Origin: Proteiniclasticum ruminis
GTDB taxonomy: Bacteria > Bacillota > Clostridia > Clostridiales > Clostridiaceae
NCBI RefSeq assembly: GCF_900115135.1
Contig: NZ_FOVK01000001.1
Location: 682,001-746,000 of the forward strand
DNA length: 64,000 nt
Direction of reading: 5' to 3'
Shown: piece after piece, positions 17,927-27,128 of the stretch
Numbering within the stretch: the stretch's first letter is position 1
Layout of the letters: each line of letters begins with the position of its first letter
Position numbers and translations under genes: made by a program
Notes under the pieces: model-generated
What the model was told of the DNA's origin: nothing
Seen by the model: only the letters and a program-made list of their open reading frames with translations
Databases searched by the model: none

Positions 17927-19433
17927 GTATAACCTCTATAAAGCGCTGAAACGCTTTTTCACCTTGGTTGTCCTTTTTATATACTCCGCAATTTTCCAGC
18001 ACTTTCATAAAAACATATCCAATTTCATCATATAGTTTTGCTTCGATTTCCTCTTCTGAGGCAAACTGATTTCCATCTAAGATTCTTCGTGCAAAATCAC
18101 CATGTTTTTGAAGGGTTTCATCTGAATAGATACCGTCCAGATCTTTATTGAACATAAACTGTTTTAAAAGCTCCATCTCATCACGTAGTCTGGCAGGAAG
18201 AACAGCCAATCCAAGACACTCGATCAAACCAATGTTCTCTCTTTTTATATGATGATATTCCTTCTGTGAATGAAAGATACCAAATGGATGGTCCTCGTCC
18301 GTACGGTTATTCCGGAGAATCAAATCCACTTCAAATACATTATTTCTAAATCTTGTAATAGGAGTAATGGTATTATGTTCAGTATTCCCTGACTTTGATA
18401 TGATCCCAACTTGCTGATCTTCATAGTTCTTCCAAACAGAAAGAACAAGTTCTGAAATCTTAACAAGTTCTTTTACATCTTTACCCTTAAGACGGATTAC
18501 ACTCATCGGCCAGTACAGTTTACATAGTTCAACCCCATTCTTCTGAAGAAGAGTTCTATCATACTCTTTAGCCTTTGACATCGCAAACTCATACCGACCT
18601 CCCTGAAAATGATCATGCGTGAGAATACTCCCACCAACAATCGGTAAATCAGCATTGGACCCGATCATATAATGAGGATATGCGGAAACAAAATCAAGAA
18701 GTCTTTCGATCGTTTTGCCTGATATCTTCATTGGTTCATGATTACCTTTAAATACAATGCAATGTTCATTATAGTACACGTATGGTGAATACTGCATAAA
18801 CCAGGACTCGTCCGCTAAAGTAATAGGAATAATTCTATGATTCTGCCGGGCTGGATGATCCAACCTACCTGCATACCCTTCATTCTCCTTGCACAGTAAA
18901 CATTTGGGATATTTCATGTTTTCTGTATTTAATCCTTTACTTGCCAAAGCAATGGCACGGGGATCCTTTTCTGGTTTCGAAAGATTTATGGTCATATCAA
19001 TCAAACCATAGGGAGTTTCATACGTCCACTTTATATCTTTCGCAACTCGCTGCTCCCGAATATAGTTGCTTTTTTTTGCGAAATGATAATAATACTGTGT
19101 AGCTTTCTCAGGTGACTCTTCCCAAAGATCATAATATTTCTTTCTGAAATCTGAAGGTTTTGATACAAATACACTCATAAGTTTTGTATCAAATAAATCT
19201 AAAACCTCATTAGAATCATTAGGCACAAAATCAGTTTCCACTGCCCATTGCCTAAACTTTGCTAAAATATCCTCAACAGATTCATATCGCATGATATCTG
19301 CTCCATCAGAATAATACTCTAAATTGAGTATCTCCAGAATTCTATTCACAGCATAGACCCGATCCTCATTTTCTATGAGTCTTTCACGAACCGCATAATC
19401 CACAAGACTAGCAATTTCATTATTAATATTCAT
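17907..19433 (-). CDS. galT: UTP/UDP-glucose-hexose-1-phosphate uridylyltransferase (Firmicutes GalT type 2)
   Basis: Transfers UMP between UDP-glucose and galactose-1-phosphate. At 508 residues it is the long Gram-positive type 2 GalT, not the 350-residue E. coli type. Recognisable segments are RLDHPARQNHRIIPITL, GGSILTHDHFQGGRYEF with the active-site His pair, and RNNRTDEDHPFGIFH. I choose the ATG at 19433 because GAGGTGG is six bases upstream; an ATG two codons earlier directly abuts that site. First gene of galT-galM. Confidence 0.93.
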   Translation of the reverse strand: MNINNEIASLVDYAVRERLIENEDRVYAVNRILEILNLEYYSDGADIMRYESVEDILAKFRQWAVETDFVPNDSNEVLDLFDTKLMSVFVSKPSDFRKKYYDLWEESPEKATQYYYHFAKKSNYIREQRVAKDIKWTYETPYGLIDMTINLSKPEKDPRAIALASKGLNTENMKYPKCLLCKENEGYAGRLDHPARQNHRIIPITLADESWFMQYSPYVYYNEHCIVFKGNHEPMKISGKTIERLLDFVSAYPHYMIGSNADLPIVGGSILTHDHFQGGRYEFAMSKAKEYDRTLLQKNGVELCKLYWPMSVIRLKGKDVKELVKISELVLSVWKNYEDQQVGIISKSGNTEHNTITPITRFRNNVFEVDLILRNNRTDEDHPFGIFHSQKEYHHIKRENIGLIECLGLAVLPARLRDEMELLKQFMFNKDLDGIYSDETLQKHGDFARRILDGNQFASEEEIEAKLYDEIGYVFMKVLENCGVYKKDNQGEKAFQRFIEVIHENLNN

Positions 19434-19686
19434 ATCCATCCACCTCAACACATTTCTAACAGAGTGCTTTGCTTCAATAATATATAATCCATTTCTATCT
19501 TAATGTAGATTGTATGATTTATCAAGAAATCTGCATTTCATAGTTTCATTATGTCACCAAAATCAAATACTACAGTATATGGACCCACTGTATTTCAGGA
19601 GATCCTAAAACGAATCCTAATACTCTGTTGGATTTTGATATTCTATGCTAGAATATGAATATTATGTAAATTCAGGAAGTGATTTA

Positions 19687-20367
19687 TTGAATAGTAAAAC
19701 AACGCTATCATCTGGGTTCATCGACAGTTTTCCAATTATGACAGGTTACATCCCTATCGCCATTGCCTATGGGGTCATTGGTACTCAGGCCAACATACCC
19801 TCTTGGGTAGTCTTGTCAATGAGTATTTTCATCTATGCTGGCGCCAGCCAGTTTATGGCAATCAATCTCTTTGCGCTGAACACCTCTCCTATTCAGATGA
19901 TGATTACCATTGGAGTGATCAACTTAAGACATTTGGTTATGGGGTTATCATTTTTCAATAAGGTGAATCTAAACCTAAAAAACCGTATCATCGTCAGTCT
20001 GGGTTTGACAGATGAAACCTTCGCGATTCTGTCTCTCAAAGAAAACCTCAGTGCGCCCTATATCAAAGGTGTGATGCTTGGTTTCTATTTATCATGGATA
20101 TTTGGAGCAATCATCGGAATTCTATTCGGATCCATTCTCCCTGGAATAATTGCAGAAGGTATGGAGATTGCAATATTTACCCTTTTTATTACTCTGTTGG
20201 TGAACTCACTACACGGAAACAGCCGTTTAATCGGAATACCTATAGTAAGTATGATGACCAACTATATTGCATCCAGCTTTCTCCCTGGCGGTTTATCAAT
20301 AATCCTCTCAATCATCGTAGGAAGCGCTGTAGGAATGATGATACAGGGAGATGACGAGGATGAATAA
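19687..20367 (+). CDS. azlC: AzlC-family branched-chain amino-acid export subunit
   Basis: Large subunit of the AzlCD (BrnFE/YgaZH) exporter for branched-chain amino acids. About five to six membrane spans; the family motifs IFIYAGASQFMAINL and GVINLRHLVMG are clear. The open frame starts at an ATG at 19645, but that ATG lies inside a promoter-like sequence (TAGAAT at about 19648) and has no ribosome site. A TTG at 19687 follows AGGAAG at good spacing and gives 226 residues, still the whole family domain, so I use it. It overlaps azlD. Confidence 0.87.
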   Translation: MNSKTTLSSGFIDSFPIMTGYIPIAIAYGVIGTQANIPSWVVLSMSIFIYAGASQFMAINLFALNTSPIQMMITIGVINLRHLVMGLSFFNKVNLNLKNRIIVSLGLTDETFAILSLKENLSAPYIKGVMLGFYLSWIFGAIIGILFGSILPGIIAEGMEIAIFTLFITLLVNSLHGNSRLIGIPIVSMMTNYIASSFLPGGLSIILSIIVGSAVGMMIQGDDEDE

Positions 20368-20671
20368 GTATATGCTGTCAATCATATTAATGTCTGCAGC
20401 TACGCAAATCCCACGGCTACTGCCAGGACTCAGCAGAATGTCCACGATAAAGAGTAATAAAATCAATAAGCTCTTACGAAGCGTACCTCTGGCCGCACTT
20501 GGAGCACTCATATTCCCAGGTATCTTAGACGTTGGTGACACAATAGTAACCGGCATAATAGCAGGCGTTTTTTCTTTCATTCTTGCAACAAAGAAAATCA
20601 ATATCATGGTAAACATCTTAGTATCCTCTATTTTAACCTCGATACTCATTTATCTCAGTCAGTTGATTTAG
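20360..20671 (+). CDS. azlD: AzlD-family branched-chain amino-acid export subunit
   Basis: Small partner of AzlC, with three to four membrane spans and the family start SAATQIPRLLPG. The ATG at 20360 lies ten bases after GGGAG; an in-frame ATG at 20351 is only one base from it. From 20360 the product is 103 residues, the usual AzlD size. It overlaps azlC by eight bases, so the two subunits are made together. No azlB-type regulator is adjacent. Confidence 0.9.
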   Translation: MNKYMLSIILMSAATQIPRLLPGLSRMSTIKSNKINKLLRSVPLAALGALIFPGILDVGDTIVTGIIAGVFSFILATKKINIMVNILVSSILTSILIYLSQLI

Positions 20672-20689
20672 GCATTGAATTATTAAAAA

Positions 20690-20730
20690 AAACCCTCATG
20701 ATCATCAATCATGAGGGTTTTCTATTTTTC
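20690..20730. terminator. Bidirectional terminator between azlD and msrA
   Basis: A 13-bp perfect stem (20690-20702 with 20708-20720) flanked by an A-run on the left and a T-run on the right, between convergent genes. Confidence 0.88.
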
Positions 20731-20734
20731 GCTC

Positions 20735-21214
20735 TTACTCTATAGAAAGATCAATATGACAGTATCCTCTAGGATTTTTCTTTAAATAATCCTGATGATA
20801 CTCTTCAGCATCAAAGAAATTACTCAAAGCTTCAACTTCTACAACAATAGGCTTCGTATACTTAGGTTGCATTTTGGCAATAAATTCTAACGCTTTCGTC
20901 TCATCCTCTGGATGAATAAAATAGATTCCTGTTCTGTATTGGGTTCCTAAGTCATTTCCTTGTCTGTTCATAGAAGTTGGGTCAATGACTTTGAAAAACT
21001 TCAGTAATATCGTCTCTAAATTTATGACATTCTCATCATATGTTATATAGACTGTTTCAGCGTGTCCCGTTGTCCCAGTACATACTTCTTCATAAGTCGG
21101 ATTTAATTTATGACCATTAGAGTATCCAGACTTTGTAGTCAGAATTCCTTCTTTTCTAGAAAAAAACTCATCAACCCCCCAAAAACAACCCCCAGCCAGT
21201 GCAATCTCTCTCAT
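20735..21214 (-). CDS. msrA: Peptide-methionine (S)-S-oxide reductase MsrA
   Basis: Repairs oxidised methionine in proteins using thioredoxin. The 159-residue protein begins with the catalytic motif GGCFWG (C10) and has the substrate-loop [24 protein letters not shown] and the late EEYHQDYL segment. C-terminal recycling cysteine is present in [11 protein letters not shown] at 21214 follows AGGAGGAA. Monocistronic, with an extended -10 promoter on the minus strand. Confidence 0.95.
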   Translation of the reverse strand: MREIALAGGCFWGVDEFFSRKEGILTTKSGYSNGHKLNPTYEEVCTGTTGHAETVYITYDENVINLETILLKFFKVIDPTSMNRQGNDLGTQYRTGIYFIHPEDETKALEFIAKMQPKYTKPIVVEVEALSNFFDAEEYHQDYLKKNPRGYCHIDLSIE

Positions 21215-21249
21215 GACAAATCATTCCTCCTAATCTTCACTTTACAACT

Positions 21250-21280
21250 ATTGTAACAGAAAATGGACATTTATTGACAA
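21250..21280 (-). promoter_or_regulatory. Possible promoter of msrA
   Basis: On the minus strand TTGTCA and an extended -10 TGT-TACAAT are 19 bases apart, a rather long spacer, 36 bases upstream of the msrA start. Confidence 0.4.
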
Positions 21281-21494
21281 ATTATCACGTGAGGAGAAGC
21301 CAAGATTTATGGAACTTGTATTTGCAAACGTTACTCACGTCGAACGTTTTGCTATTATAATAATCTTTATGATTATATACTTGAAAATCAGCAATAACTT
21401 AATTAAAAACACAAATTTGAATACCAAATTTGTAAATGTAATGAAATACTTATTATTTGCAAGTTTTCTTGCATAAATCTTTATCAATTCACCG
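21281..21494. other. AT-rich spacer with an inverted repeat
   Basis: No credible gene. AAACGTT (21326-21332) and AACGTTT (21343-21349) form a 7-bp inverted repeat around a ten-base centre, possibly an operator or small hairpin. Confidence 0.4.
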
Positions 21495-21530
21495 TTGACT
21501 TGCATGTACAAATTTGCAATAATGTACATG
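21495..21530 (+). promoter_or_regulatory. Promoter and two-site operator of the 37-residue peptide gene
   Basis: TTGACT and AATAAT are 17 bases apart (21495-21523). An 8-bp perfect inverted repeat, CATGTACA (21503-21510) and TGTACATG (21523-21530), brackets the spacer and touches the -10. Each arm contains the palindrome TGTACA; the two centres are 18 bases apart, consistent with two bound dimers or one looped site. Confidence 0.55.
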
Positions 21531-21575
21531 AGAGAAACAAACACACAAGCACTAAAAATCATGGAGGTAATCGAT

Positions 21576-21689
21576 ATGAAGAACATGTTGAAAGTAGTTA
21601 TCCGTTTCATTACAAAAGATGTAATTGCTCCAGACTTTAATCCATGGCTTGTACAAAGAGAAGTGGATGTACCAAAAAGATTCGTTTAA
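21576..21689 (+). CDS. 37-residue peptide of unknown function
   Basis: A short gene starting at ATG 21576, eight bases after GGAGG, with a good promoter upstream and a strong terminator downstream, so it looks like a complete transcription unit. The peptide has an amphipathic basic N-terminal half (MKNMLKVVIRFITKDVIAP), a central DFNPWL, and a charged tail ending VPKRFV. There is no cysteine or serine, no signal peptidase site and no transmembrane span. The layout loosely recalls AgrD-type signal precursors (amphipathic helix, short core, charged tail), but the ring-forming Cys/Ser and an agrB gene are both missing, so I do not assign that role. I do not recognise the family. Confidence 0.65.
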   Translation: MKNMLKVVIRFITKDVIAPDFNPWLVQREVDVPKRFV

Positions 21690-21760
21690 TACTAATACTA
21701 TATAAAGTCCCACCTTCTGTCATTCTTGGTTGGGATCACAGGATTAAAATCCTTGAATAT

Positions 21761-21796
21761 AAAACCGCTGGGTGTCTCCAGCGGTTTTATATTTTT
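21761..21796 (+). terminator. Terminator of the small peptide gene
   Basis: An 11-bp perfect stem (21761-21771 with 21778-21788) followed by TATATTTTT. Confidence 0.88.
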
Positions 21797-22155
21797 GTGT
21801 TTTTCCTTGATTCTCAAGGAAAACAGTATTTATTAGCTTTACTTAAAATATACTTTTTCATGTTCTGTTTATAAAAATATACCGTTCATCAATGCTTGAA
21901 ACATAACTTATTATATTACTATTTATCATGATAAAAATCAATGTTTTCTCTGTTTTTATTTTACGACAGGCTAAATATTCTGATATTGACGAATATTGTT
22001 TCCTGATTTTTTAATTTGAACTATATTATTTTGGTTTTCATATTTTTCGACAATCACTCTTTCTAACATTGATTTTTTCGACTTGTATGGCAGTTAAATA
22101 AATTTATATTAATATTATTATTAATTTTGACTAAAACTTCGAATTTTTAGATAAA
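21797..22155. other. AT-rich intergenic region
   Basis: About 360 bases, very AT-rich; I see no gene, repeat or hairpin of note. Confidence 0.6.
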
Positions 22156-22184
22156 TTGAAGGTTTTTTTTTATTATGATACGAT
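22156..22184 (+). promoter_or_regulatory. Possible promoter of the CAP-domain gene
   Basis: TTGAAG and TACGAT with a 17-base spacer that contains a run of T; 70 bases before the start codon. Confidence 0.45.
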
Positions 22185-22254
22185 GCACTCATAAAAGGCA
22201 ATCAATATTTTAATGATAATAAAACCATTTGATAAAAAATAACGAGGTGTATTT

Positions 22255-23190
22255 ATGAAGAAACTCATATCATTAGTAATAGCAACTTCTACTTTGATAT
22301 CTTCTTACTGGACAATCAACATTCAGAATCGTAAAGATGTCCCCACTGAAGATAACAAGCAAATTGTATTATCCGAGGAAAGCGTAGCAGAAACCATCCA
22401 TATATTCCAACCCACCGGGTTAGAAACAGAACAGTTCAAGGATGGATTCAGCTTTGATCTTCAAAAAAAGATGATCGAAGTAAGATCAGATCTTTTCTTT
22501 CAAAACTTCAAGAACGAACTCGCTGCAAAAGAAGCCAAAAAGCTGGCTGATCAGCAGGCAAAAATAGCTGAAGAAGAGAAAAAAGCTGAAGCAAGTGTTA
22601 CTCAGAAGAAAACCAGCACACAAATCAATAAACCAGCTGCCTCTCCTGTAAAAACGAGCACAACCACTAAACCTGCTTCAAGCACAGCAGAAAAGGTTTC
22701 TCCAAAACCCGCTCCAGCTCCAGCTCCGGCTCCGGCTCCAGCTCCAGCTCCAGCTCCAGCTCCAGCTCCAGCTCCAGAAGCAGTTAATACAACTACTTCA
22801 AGCTTTGATTACTTAAGCAGTGTTGAGAAAGAAATCTTAACTGTAACAAACAGATATAGAAGCGAAAACGGTCTAGCTCCATTAACTTGGGATTCTTCCC
22901 TATATAGCTCAGCAAGATCCCACAGCGCTCTAATGTTTACTACAAACACATTCAAACACACCACAAAGTATAATGTTGGAGAGAATATCTATATGTTAGC
23001 ATCTGGTGATAAGAGCAAATACACCGCTGAGTTTATAGTTGCAAAATGGATGAACTCAGAAGGACATAGAGCAAACATTCTGAACCCAAAAGCAACCAGA
23101 ATGGGCGCAGGCGTAGTTTTCGGCCAGCAGTATTTCGCAAAGTACAACCGTAATTTGCCAACCATCTACGCAACACAGCATTTCAAATAA
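22255..23190 (+). CDS. Secreted CAP/SCP-domain protein with Ala-Pro linker
   Basis: A 311-residue exported protein. A signal sequence (1 to about 20) is followed by a charged, lysine-rich stalk, an 11-fold Ala-Pro repeat (about 153-174), and a C-terminal CAP domain (about 186-311). CAP signatures are present: ARSHSALMFTTNTFKHT, VGENIY and SEGHRANILNP. Bacterial CAP proteins of the YkwD type are secreted and of largely unknown function. The Ala-Pro rod probably spaces the domain away from the membrane or wall. ATG at 22255 follows an ACGAGGTG ribosome site. Monocistronic. Confidence 0.92.
   Translation: MKKLISLVIATSTLISSYWTINIQNRKDVPTEDNKQIVLSEESVAETIHIFQPTGLETEQFKDGFSFDLQKKMIEVRSDLFFQNFKNELAAKEAKKLADQQAKIAEEEKKAEASVTQKKTSTQINKPAASPVKTSTTTKPASSTAEKVSPKPAPAPAPAPAPAPAPAPAPAPAPEAVNTTTSSFDYLSSVEKEILTVTNRYRSENGLAPLTWDSSLYSSARSHSALMFTTNTFKHTTKYNVGENIYMLASGDKSKYTAEFIVAKWMNSEGHRANILNPKATRMGAGVVFGQQYFAKYNRNLPTIYATQHFK
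22711..22776 (+). repeat. 11-copy hexanucleotide repeat coding for Ala-Pro
   Basis: Eleven tandem copies of GCTCCN in frame inside the CAP-domain gene. The third base is A in most copies and G in two. Such near-identical repeats can change in number by slippage without shifting the frame. Confidence 0.9.
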
Positions 23191-23202
23191 TATTACATCT
23201 AT

Positions 23203-23240
23203 AAAGAACAACCACCAGATGATTCTGGTGGTTGTTCTTT
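23203..23240. terminator. Terminator after the CAP-domain gene
   Basis: A 17-bp perfect stem (23203-23219 with 23224-23240) with a four-base loop and T-rich right flank; it may also serve convergent lplA on the minus strand. Confidence 0.88.
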
Positions 23241-23315
23241 ATTCTTCGTATTTTATGATGAAGAGTTTCGACACACTTCCCTCATATAAAAATGGAGATC
23301 CTCCAAGTTCTTCTA

Positions 23316-24287
23316 CTAAAAAAGCAAGCCTGCTAATTCTTCATTCTGAACATTTACCATATAGTCCGCTAAGGTAACTTCCTTTAAGGCATCCAACACA
23401 TTTTGCTCCTGATGTTTTACACCAATGAGCTTTTCTTCAAGTTCATGTATGTTCACTGTACCGAAAAAATCACCATAAATTCTTATATTCTCAATACATC
23501 CTTTTTGAACATCCAGCGTAACTTCAACTGTACCACCAGTAAATCGCCCTTCTTTTGTCATGGAAAACTTTGGACTTTGCCCATAATTCCATTCCCAGGT
23601 AGAATACTTATCCTCTCGAAGTTTTTTGATTTTCTCTTCCTCAATTGCATCAAAAACCGTAATGTTATCGAGCCCTCCGGCTACCGACCTCATAATACGA
23701 TCCCTGAATTCTAAAACATCCATAGGACTCTCCAAGTGTTCGCTGATATTCGTGATTCTAGAAGCCACAGATTTTACACTTTTCCCAGTGAACTTAATAT
23801 CCCGAGGTTTAAGCGCTCCTGAAATATCCGATTTTTTTGAAGAAAACAGCAGCGTTCCATGATGCATGACACGATTCTTATATTTACACTGGGCTGTTCC
23901 AGAAAACTTCTTCCCATCAATGGTCATATCATTTCTACCCGAAAACTCCGCATTCACTCCCAACTCATTGAGTGCTTTCGTAATAGGCTCACAAAATCCC
24001 CTGAAGTCATTAAAACTCTTCTTGCTGTTTTCTATAAAAGTGTAATTGATATTTCCCAAATCATGATAAACAGCTCCTCCACCAGTGAGGCGGCGAACAA
24101 CTTTAATCTCTTTTTCTTTTACATATTCAACGTTAATTTCAGACAAGGTATTCTGATTTGTACCTACAATAATGGCATTGTCATTTCTCCATAGGTAAAA
24201 AATGTCTTCATCTGTATGTTTAAGCAGATACTCTTCCGAAGCTAAGTTAAAATAAGCATCTGTATTCTCACTGATTATATATCTCAT
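23316..24287 (-). CDS. lplA: Lipoate-protein ligase A
   Basis: Activates free lipoate with ATP and attaches it to lipoyl domains, here most likely GcvH. The 323-residue protein has the ligase motif RRLTGGGAVYHDLGNINYTF, the catalytic-lysine segment DGKKFSGTAQ, and an accessory C-terminal domain. The ATG at 24287 lies one base after the lpdA stop, so it is the last gene of the gcvT-H-PA-PB-lpdA-lplA series. Its place ties cofactor attachment to expression of the glycine-cleavage system. Confidence 0.94.
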   Translation of the reverse strand: MRYIISENTDAYFNLASEEYLLKHTDEDIFYLWRNDNAIIVGTNQNTLSEINVEYVKEKEIKVVRRLTGGGAVYHDLGNINYTFIENSKKSFNDFRGFCEPITKALNELGVNAEFSGRNDMTIDGKKFSGTAQCKYKNRVMHHGTLLFSSKKSDISGALKPRDIKFTGKSVKSVASRITNISEHLESPMDVLEFRDRIMRSVAGGLDNITVFDAIEEEKIKKLREDKYSTWEWNYGQSPKFSMTKEGRFTGGTVEVTLDVQKGCIENIRIYGDFFGTVNIHELEEKLIGVKHQEQNVLDALKEVTLADYMVNVQNEELAGLLF

Positions 24288-24288
24288 G

Positions 24289-25671
24289 TTATCTCCTCGA
24301 CTGAACCATATGTACAGCTTCGCCTTTTAGCCCCATAACACTTTCGTAAAAGGCTTCTGCAAGGGTCGGGTGTGCATGGATGACGTGTTTCAGTTCATCC
24401 ACACTTAATCCCATTTCACAGGCCAAAAGCCCTTCATGGATTAAATCTGACGCATGGACCCCCATAATATGAACACCAATGATTTTAAAATCCTCATCAG
24501 AAATCACTTTCACAAGACCTTCGCTTTCACCCATGGTAAGAGCTTTTCCATTAGCCCCAAGCATAAACTTGCTTACATGATAGGCTATATCTTGTTCTTT
24601 CAGCTGTTCTTCTGTATATCCTACAGAAGCAACTTCCGGGAACAGGAAAACGCACCCAGGGACAAATCTTCCCATCTTCGGTTTCTTTCCCGCAAGATAT
24701 TCCGACACATACTCCCCTTGAGCAGAAGCAGCATGGGCTAGCAGCCATTTACCGTTCACATCTCCAATGGCAAATATATTCTCTTGACTGGTTCTGAAAT
24801 GTTCATCCACCACAATTCCTTTTCGGTTCATTTCCACACCAATCTCTTCCAGACCAAGATTCTGTGTATTAGGTCTTCGACCAGTAGCAACCAGCACCTG
24901 GTCTCCTGACACAACTACCGGACCCTTCTTCCCTTCCATTGTCACATAAAGTTTCTGTCCATCTTTACTGATTTCCTGAACCATAGCAGAAGTGATGATT
25001 TCAATTCCTTTCTTCTTCAAGATCGGTTTTAGCCTTTTCACAATTTCACCATCAATCCCAGGTAAAATATTTGGCATCGCTTCCAGCACTGTCACCTTTG
25101 ACCCAAAACTCGCAAAGATTCCAGCAAACTCCATCCCTATCACACCACCACCAACAATAACCAGTTCTTCAGGAATGGACTCAAAATCAAGAAGCTCTGT
25201 ACTCGTCACCACACCTTCATGCTCTACTCCAACGATTGGTGGGATAAAAGAAGACGAGCCCGTGGCAATGATCAGGTTGTCAAACTCAATCACCTCTCCA
25301 TTGACAGTAACACTGTTGCTTGAAAGAAGTTTCCCTTCACCATAGAGAACATTGACCCCTGCCGATGATAAAAGTTTCTCCACTCCAGAAACCAGCGTAT
25401 CTACCACCTGATTTTTCCGTTCCCGAATCTTATGCGCATTGGGTTTTACTACACCGTCAAAATCCAGACCAAAACTTTCCAGATGAGAGGCATGATTTAG
25501 AATTTCCGCACTTTTGTAGAGCGCTTTAGTTGGAATACAGCCTACATTAAGGCACACTCCGCCTACTCTGTTTTTCTCGATTAATATTGTTTCAAATCCA
25601 AGTTGGCGCAAACGGATGGCGGCCACATAGCCGCCAGGTCCTCCGCCAAGTATCACTACTTTATTTGACAT
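24289..25671 (-). CDS. lpdA: Dihydrolipoyl dehydrogenase (L protein / E3)
   Basis: FAD enzyme that reoxidises dihydrolipoyl-GcvH with NAD+. The 460 residues open with the Rossmann motif GGGPGG (about 9-14), then the redox disulfide GGVC40LNVGC45, a second NAD-binding GGGVIGMEFA, and the C-terminal active-site HAHPTLAEA. It lacks an N-terminal lipoyl domain. It lies two bases after gcvPB and one base before lplA, so it belongs to the glycine-cleavage unit; no pyruvate dehydrogenase E1 or E2 is nearby. Confidence 0.95.
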   Translation of the reverse strand: MSNKVVILGGGPGGYVAAIRLRQLGFETILIEKNRVGGVCLNVGCIPTKALYKSAEILNHASHLESFGLDFDGVVKPNAHKIRERKNQVVDTLVSGVEKLLSSAGVNVLYGEGKLLSSNSVTVNGEVIEFDNLIIATGSSSFIPPIVGVEHEGVVTSTELLDFESIPEELVIVGGGVIGMEFAGIFASFGSKVTVLEAMPNILPGIDGEIVKRLKPILKKKGIEIITSAMVQEISKDGQKLYVTMEGKKGPVVVSGDQVLVATGRRPNTQNLGLEEIGVEMNRKGIVVDEHFRTSQENIFAIGDVNGKWLLAHAASAQGEYVSEYLAGKKPKMGRFVPGCVFLFPEVASVGYTEEQLKEQDIAYHVSKFMLGANGKALTMGESEGLVKVISDEDFKIIGVHIMGVHASDLIHEGLLACEMGLSVDELKHVIHAHPTLAEAFYESVMGLKGEAVHMVQSRR

Positions 25672-25673
25672 AT

Positions 25674-27128
25674 CTACTCCTTTGTCCAGTGCAGAATCAG
25701 CTGTCTTGCCGCAAGAGCTTCATCCAGCCTTCGGACTGGAGTGTCATGAGGAGCATTCTTCAGAAGTTCTGGGGTTTCCTTCGCTTCTGTCGCAATCTGT
25801 TTCATGACCTCTATATACGCATCTAATGTTTCCTTGCTCTCAGTCTCTGTTGGTTCTACCATCAGTGCTCCCTCCACTATAAGTGGGAAGTACATGGTTG
25901 GAGGATGATATCCATAGTCAATGATTCTCTTTGCCACGTCAAGGGTGGAAACCGCATCGGTTTTTTCCTTTAAACCTGCAAATACAACTTCATGCATGCA
26001 GGTCTCATCCACGGCTACTTTATAGTGCTCTCTAAGGCTTTCCTTCATGTAATTGGCATTAAGGACCGCATTCGTTGAAGCAGCTTTCAATCCGTCATGC
26101 CCCATGGACAGCATATAGACATACGCTCTCAGCACCACTCCAAAGTTGCCGTAGAAATTTTTCACCTTGCCAATGGTATCTTTGTAGTCATAATCAAGAT
26201 AATAGGCATCCCCATTCTTTGCTACCACTGGAACAGGCAAGTATTCCTTTAAGATGTTCTTACAAGCCACAGGACCTGATCCAGGACCTCCTCCACCGTG
26301 TGGAGTTGAGAATGTCTTGTGCAGGTTATAATGCAGAACATCAAAGCCCATATCCCCAGGTCTTACAATTCCCATGATCGCATTCATGTTGGCTCCATCG
26401 TAATAGAGAAGACCTCCCGCTTCATGGACAAGATCTGCAATTTCCTTGATATGTTTTTCAAACAGTCCCAGTGTAGAAGGATTGGTCAGCATAAGCCCAG
26501 CAATCTCGTCACTTAGAACAGATTTCAGTGAGTCAATGTCCACAGATCCATCCTTGTGGGAAGCCACTTCAACTACATCAAACCCAGCAACAGCTACTGA
26601 AGCAGGATTTGTGCCGTGTGCAGAATCCGGTACAATGATTTTATTTCGCTTTTTATCATTTCTCATTTCATGGTACTTTTTTATCAGCATGAGGCCTACA
26701 AGTTCCCCATGAGCTCCCGCTGCAGGCTGAAGCGTGACAGCATCCATTCCGGAAATTTCTTTGATGTTTTCCTGAACGGTATACATTACTTCCAGTGCAC
26801 CTTGGACGGTCTCCTGAGGCTGGAATGGATGAAGTCTTGCAAATTTAGGATTCGCAGCGACTTCCTCATTGATCTTCGGATTGTATTTCATCGTACAGGA
26901 TCCTAATGGATAGAAGCCTGAATCAATGGAGTAATTTTTCTTTGAAAGCAGCGTGTAATGCCGAACCACATCAAGTTCGCTTACCTCAGGAAAATCCAGC
27001 TCTTCTTCTCTCAGAAGGCTTGGATCAATAAAGTCACTTAAATTCATCTCTTTCAGAGAATCTTCAGGAAGAGCATACGACTTTCTTCCAGGTTTGGATA
27101 ATTCAAAAATCAACTTTTCGTAAGCCAT
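25674..27128 (-). CDS. gcvPB: Glycine dehydrogenase (decarboxylating) subunit 2 (P protein beta)
   Basis: PLP-binding half of the P protein, which decarboxylates glycine and passes the aminomethyl group to lipoyl-GcvH. The 484-residue sequence carries the PLP-lysine segment [17 protein letters not shown] near residue 275, and [14 protein letters not shown] and [11 protein letters not shown] earlier. Its ATG overlaps the gcvPA stop by one base (TAATG), giving coupled synthesis of the two subunits. Confidence 0.96.
   Translation of the reverse strand: MAYEKLIFELSKPGRKSYALPEDSLKEMNLSDFIDPSLLREEELDFPEVSELDVVRHYTLLSKKNYSIDSGFYPLGSCTMKYNPKINEEVAANPKFARLHPFQPQETVQGALEVMYTVQENIKEISGMDAVTLQPAAGAHGELVGLMLIKKYHEMRNDKKRNKIIVPDSAHGTNPASVAVAGFDVVEVASHKDGSVDIDSLKSVLSDEIAGLMLTNPSTLGLFEKHIKEIADLVHEAGGLLYYDGANMNAIMGIVRPGDMGFDVLHYNLHKTFSTPHGGGGPGSGPVACKNILKEYLPVPVVAKNGDAYYLDYDYKDTIGKVKNFYGNFGVVLRAYVYMLSMGHDGLKAASTNAVLNANYMKESLREHYKVAVDETCMHEVVFAGLKEKTDAVSTLDVAKRIIDYGYHPPTMYFPLIVEGALMVEPTETESKETLDAYIEVMKQIATEAKETPELLKNAPHDTPVRRLDEALAARQLILHWTKE

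Noticed and set aside
21335-21610. A 91-codon minus-strand frame opposite the small peptide gene
   Set aside because: Hydrophobic low-complexity sequence from AT-rich DNA, without a ribosome site, overlapping a better-supported plus-strand unit.
21576-21689. Reading the 37-residue peptide as an AgrD autoinducer precursor
   Set aside because: The general layout fits, but there is no Cys or Ser to close the ring and no agrB, agrC or agrA gene in the window.
22711-22776. Short tandem repeats as a CRISPR array
   Set aside because: The unit is 6 bases and in frame as Ala-Pro inside a protein gene; there are no spacers.
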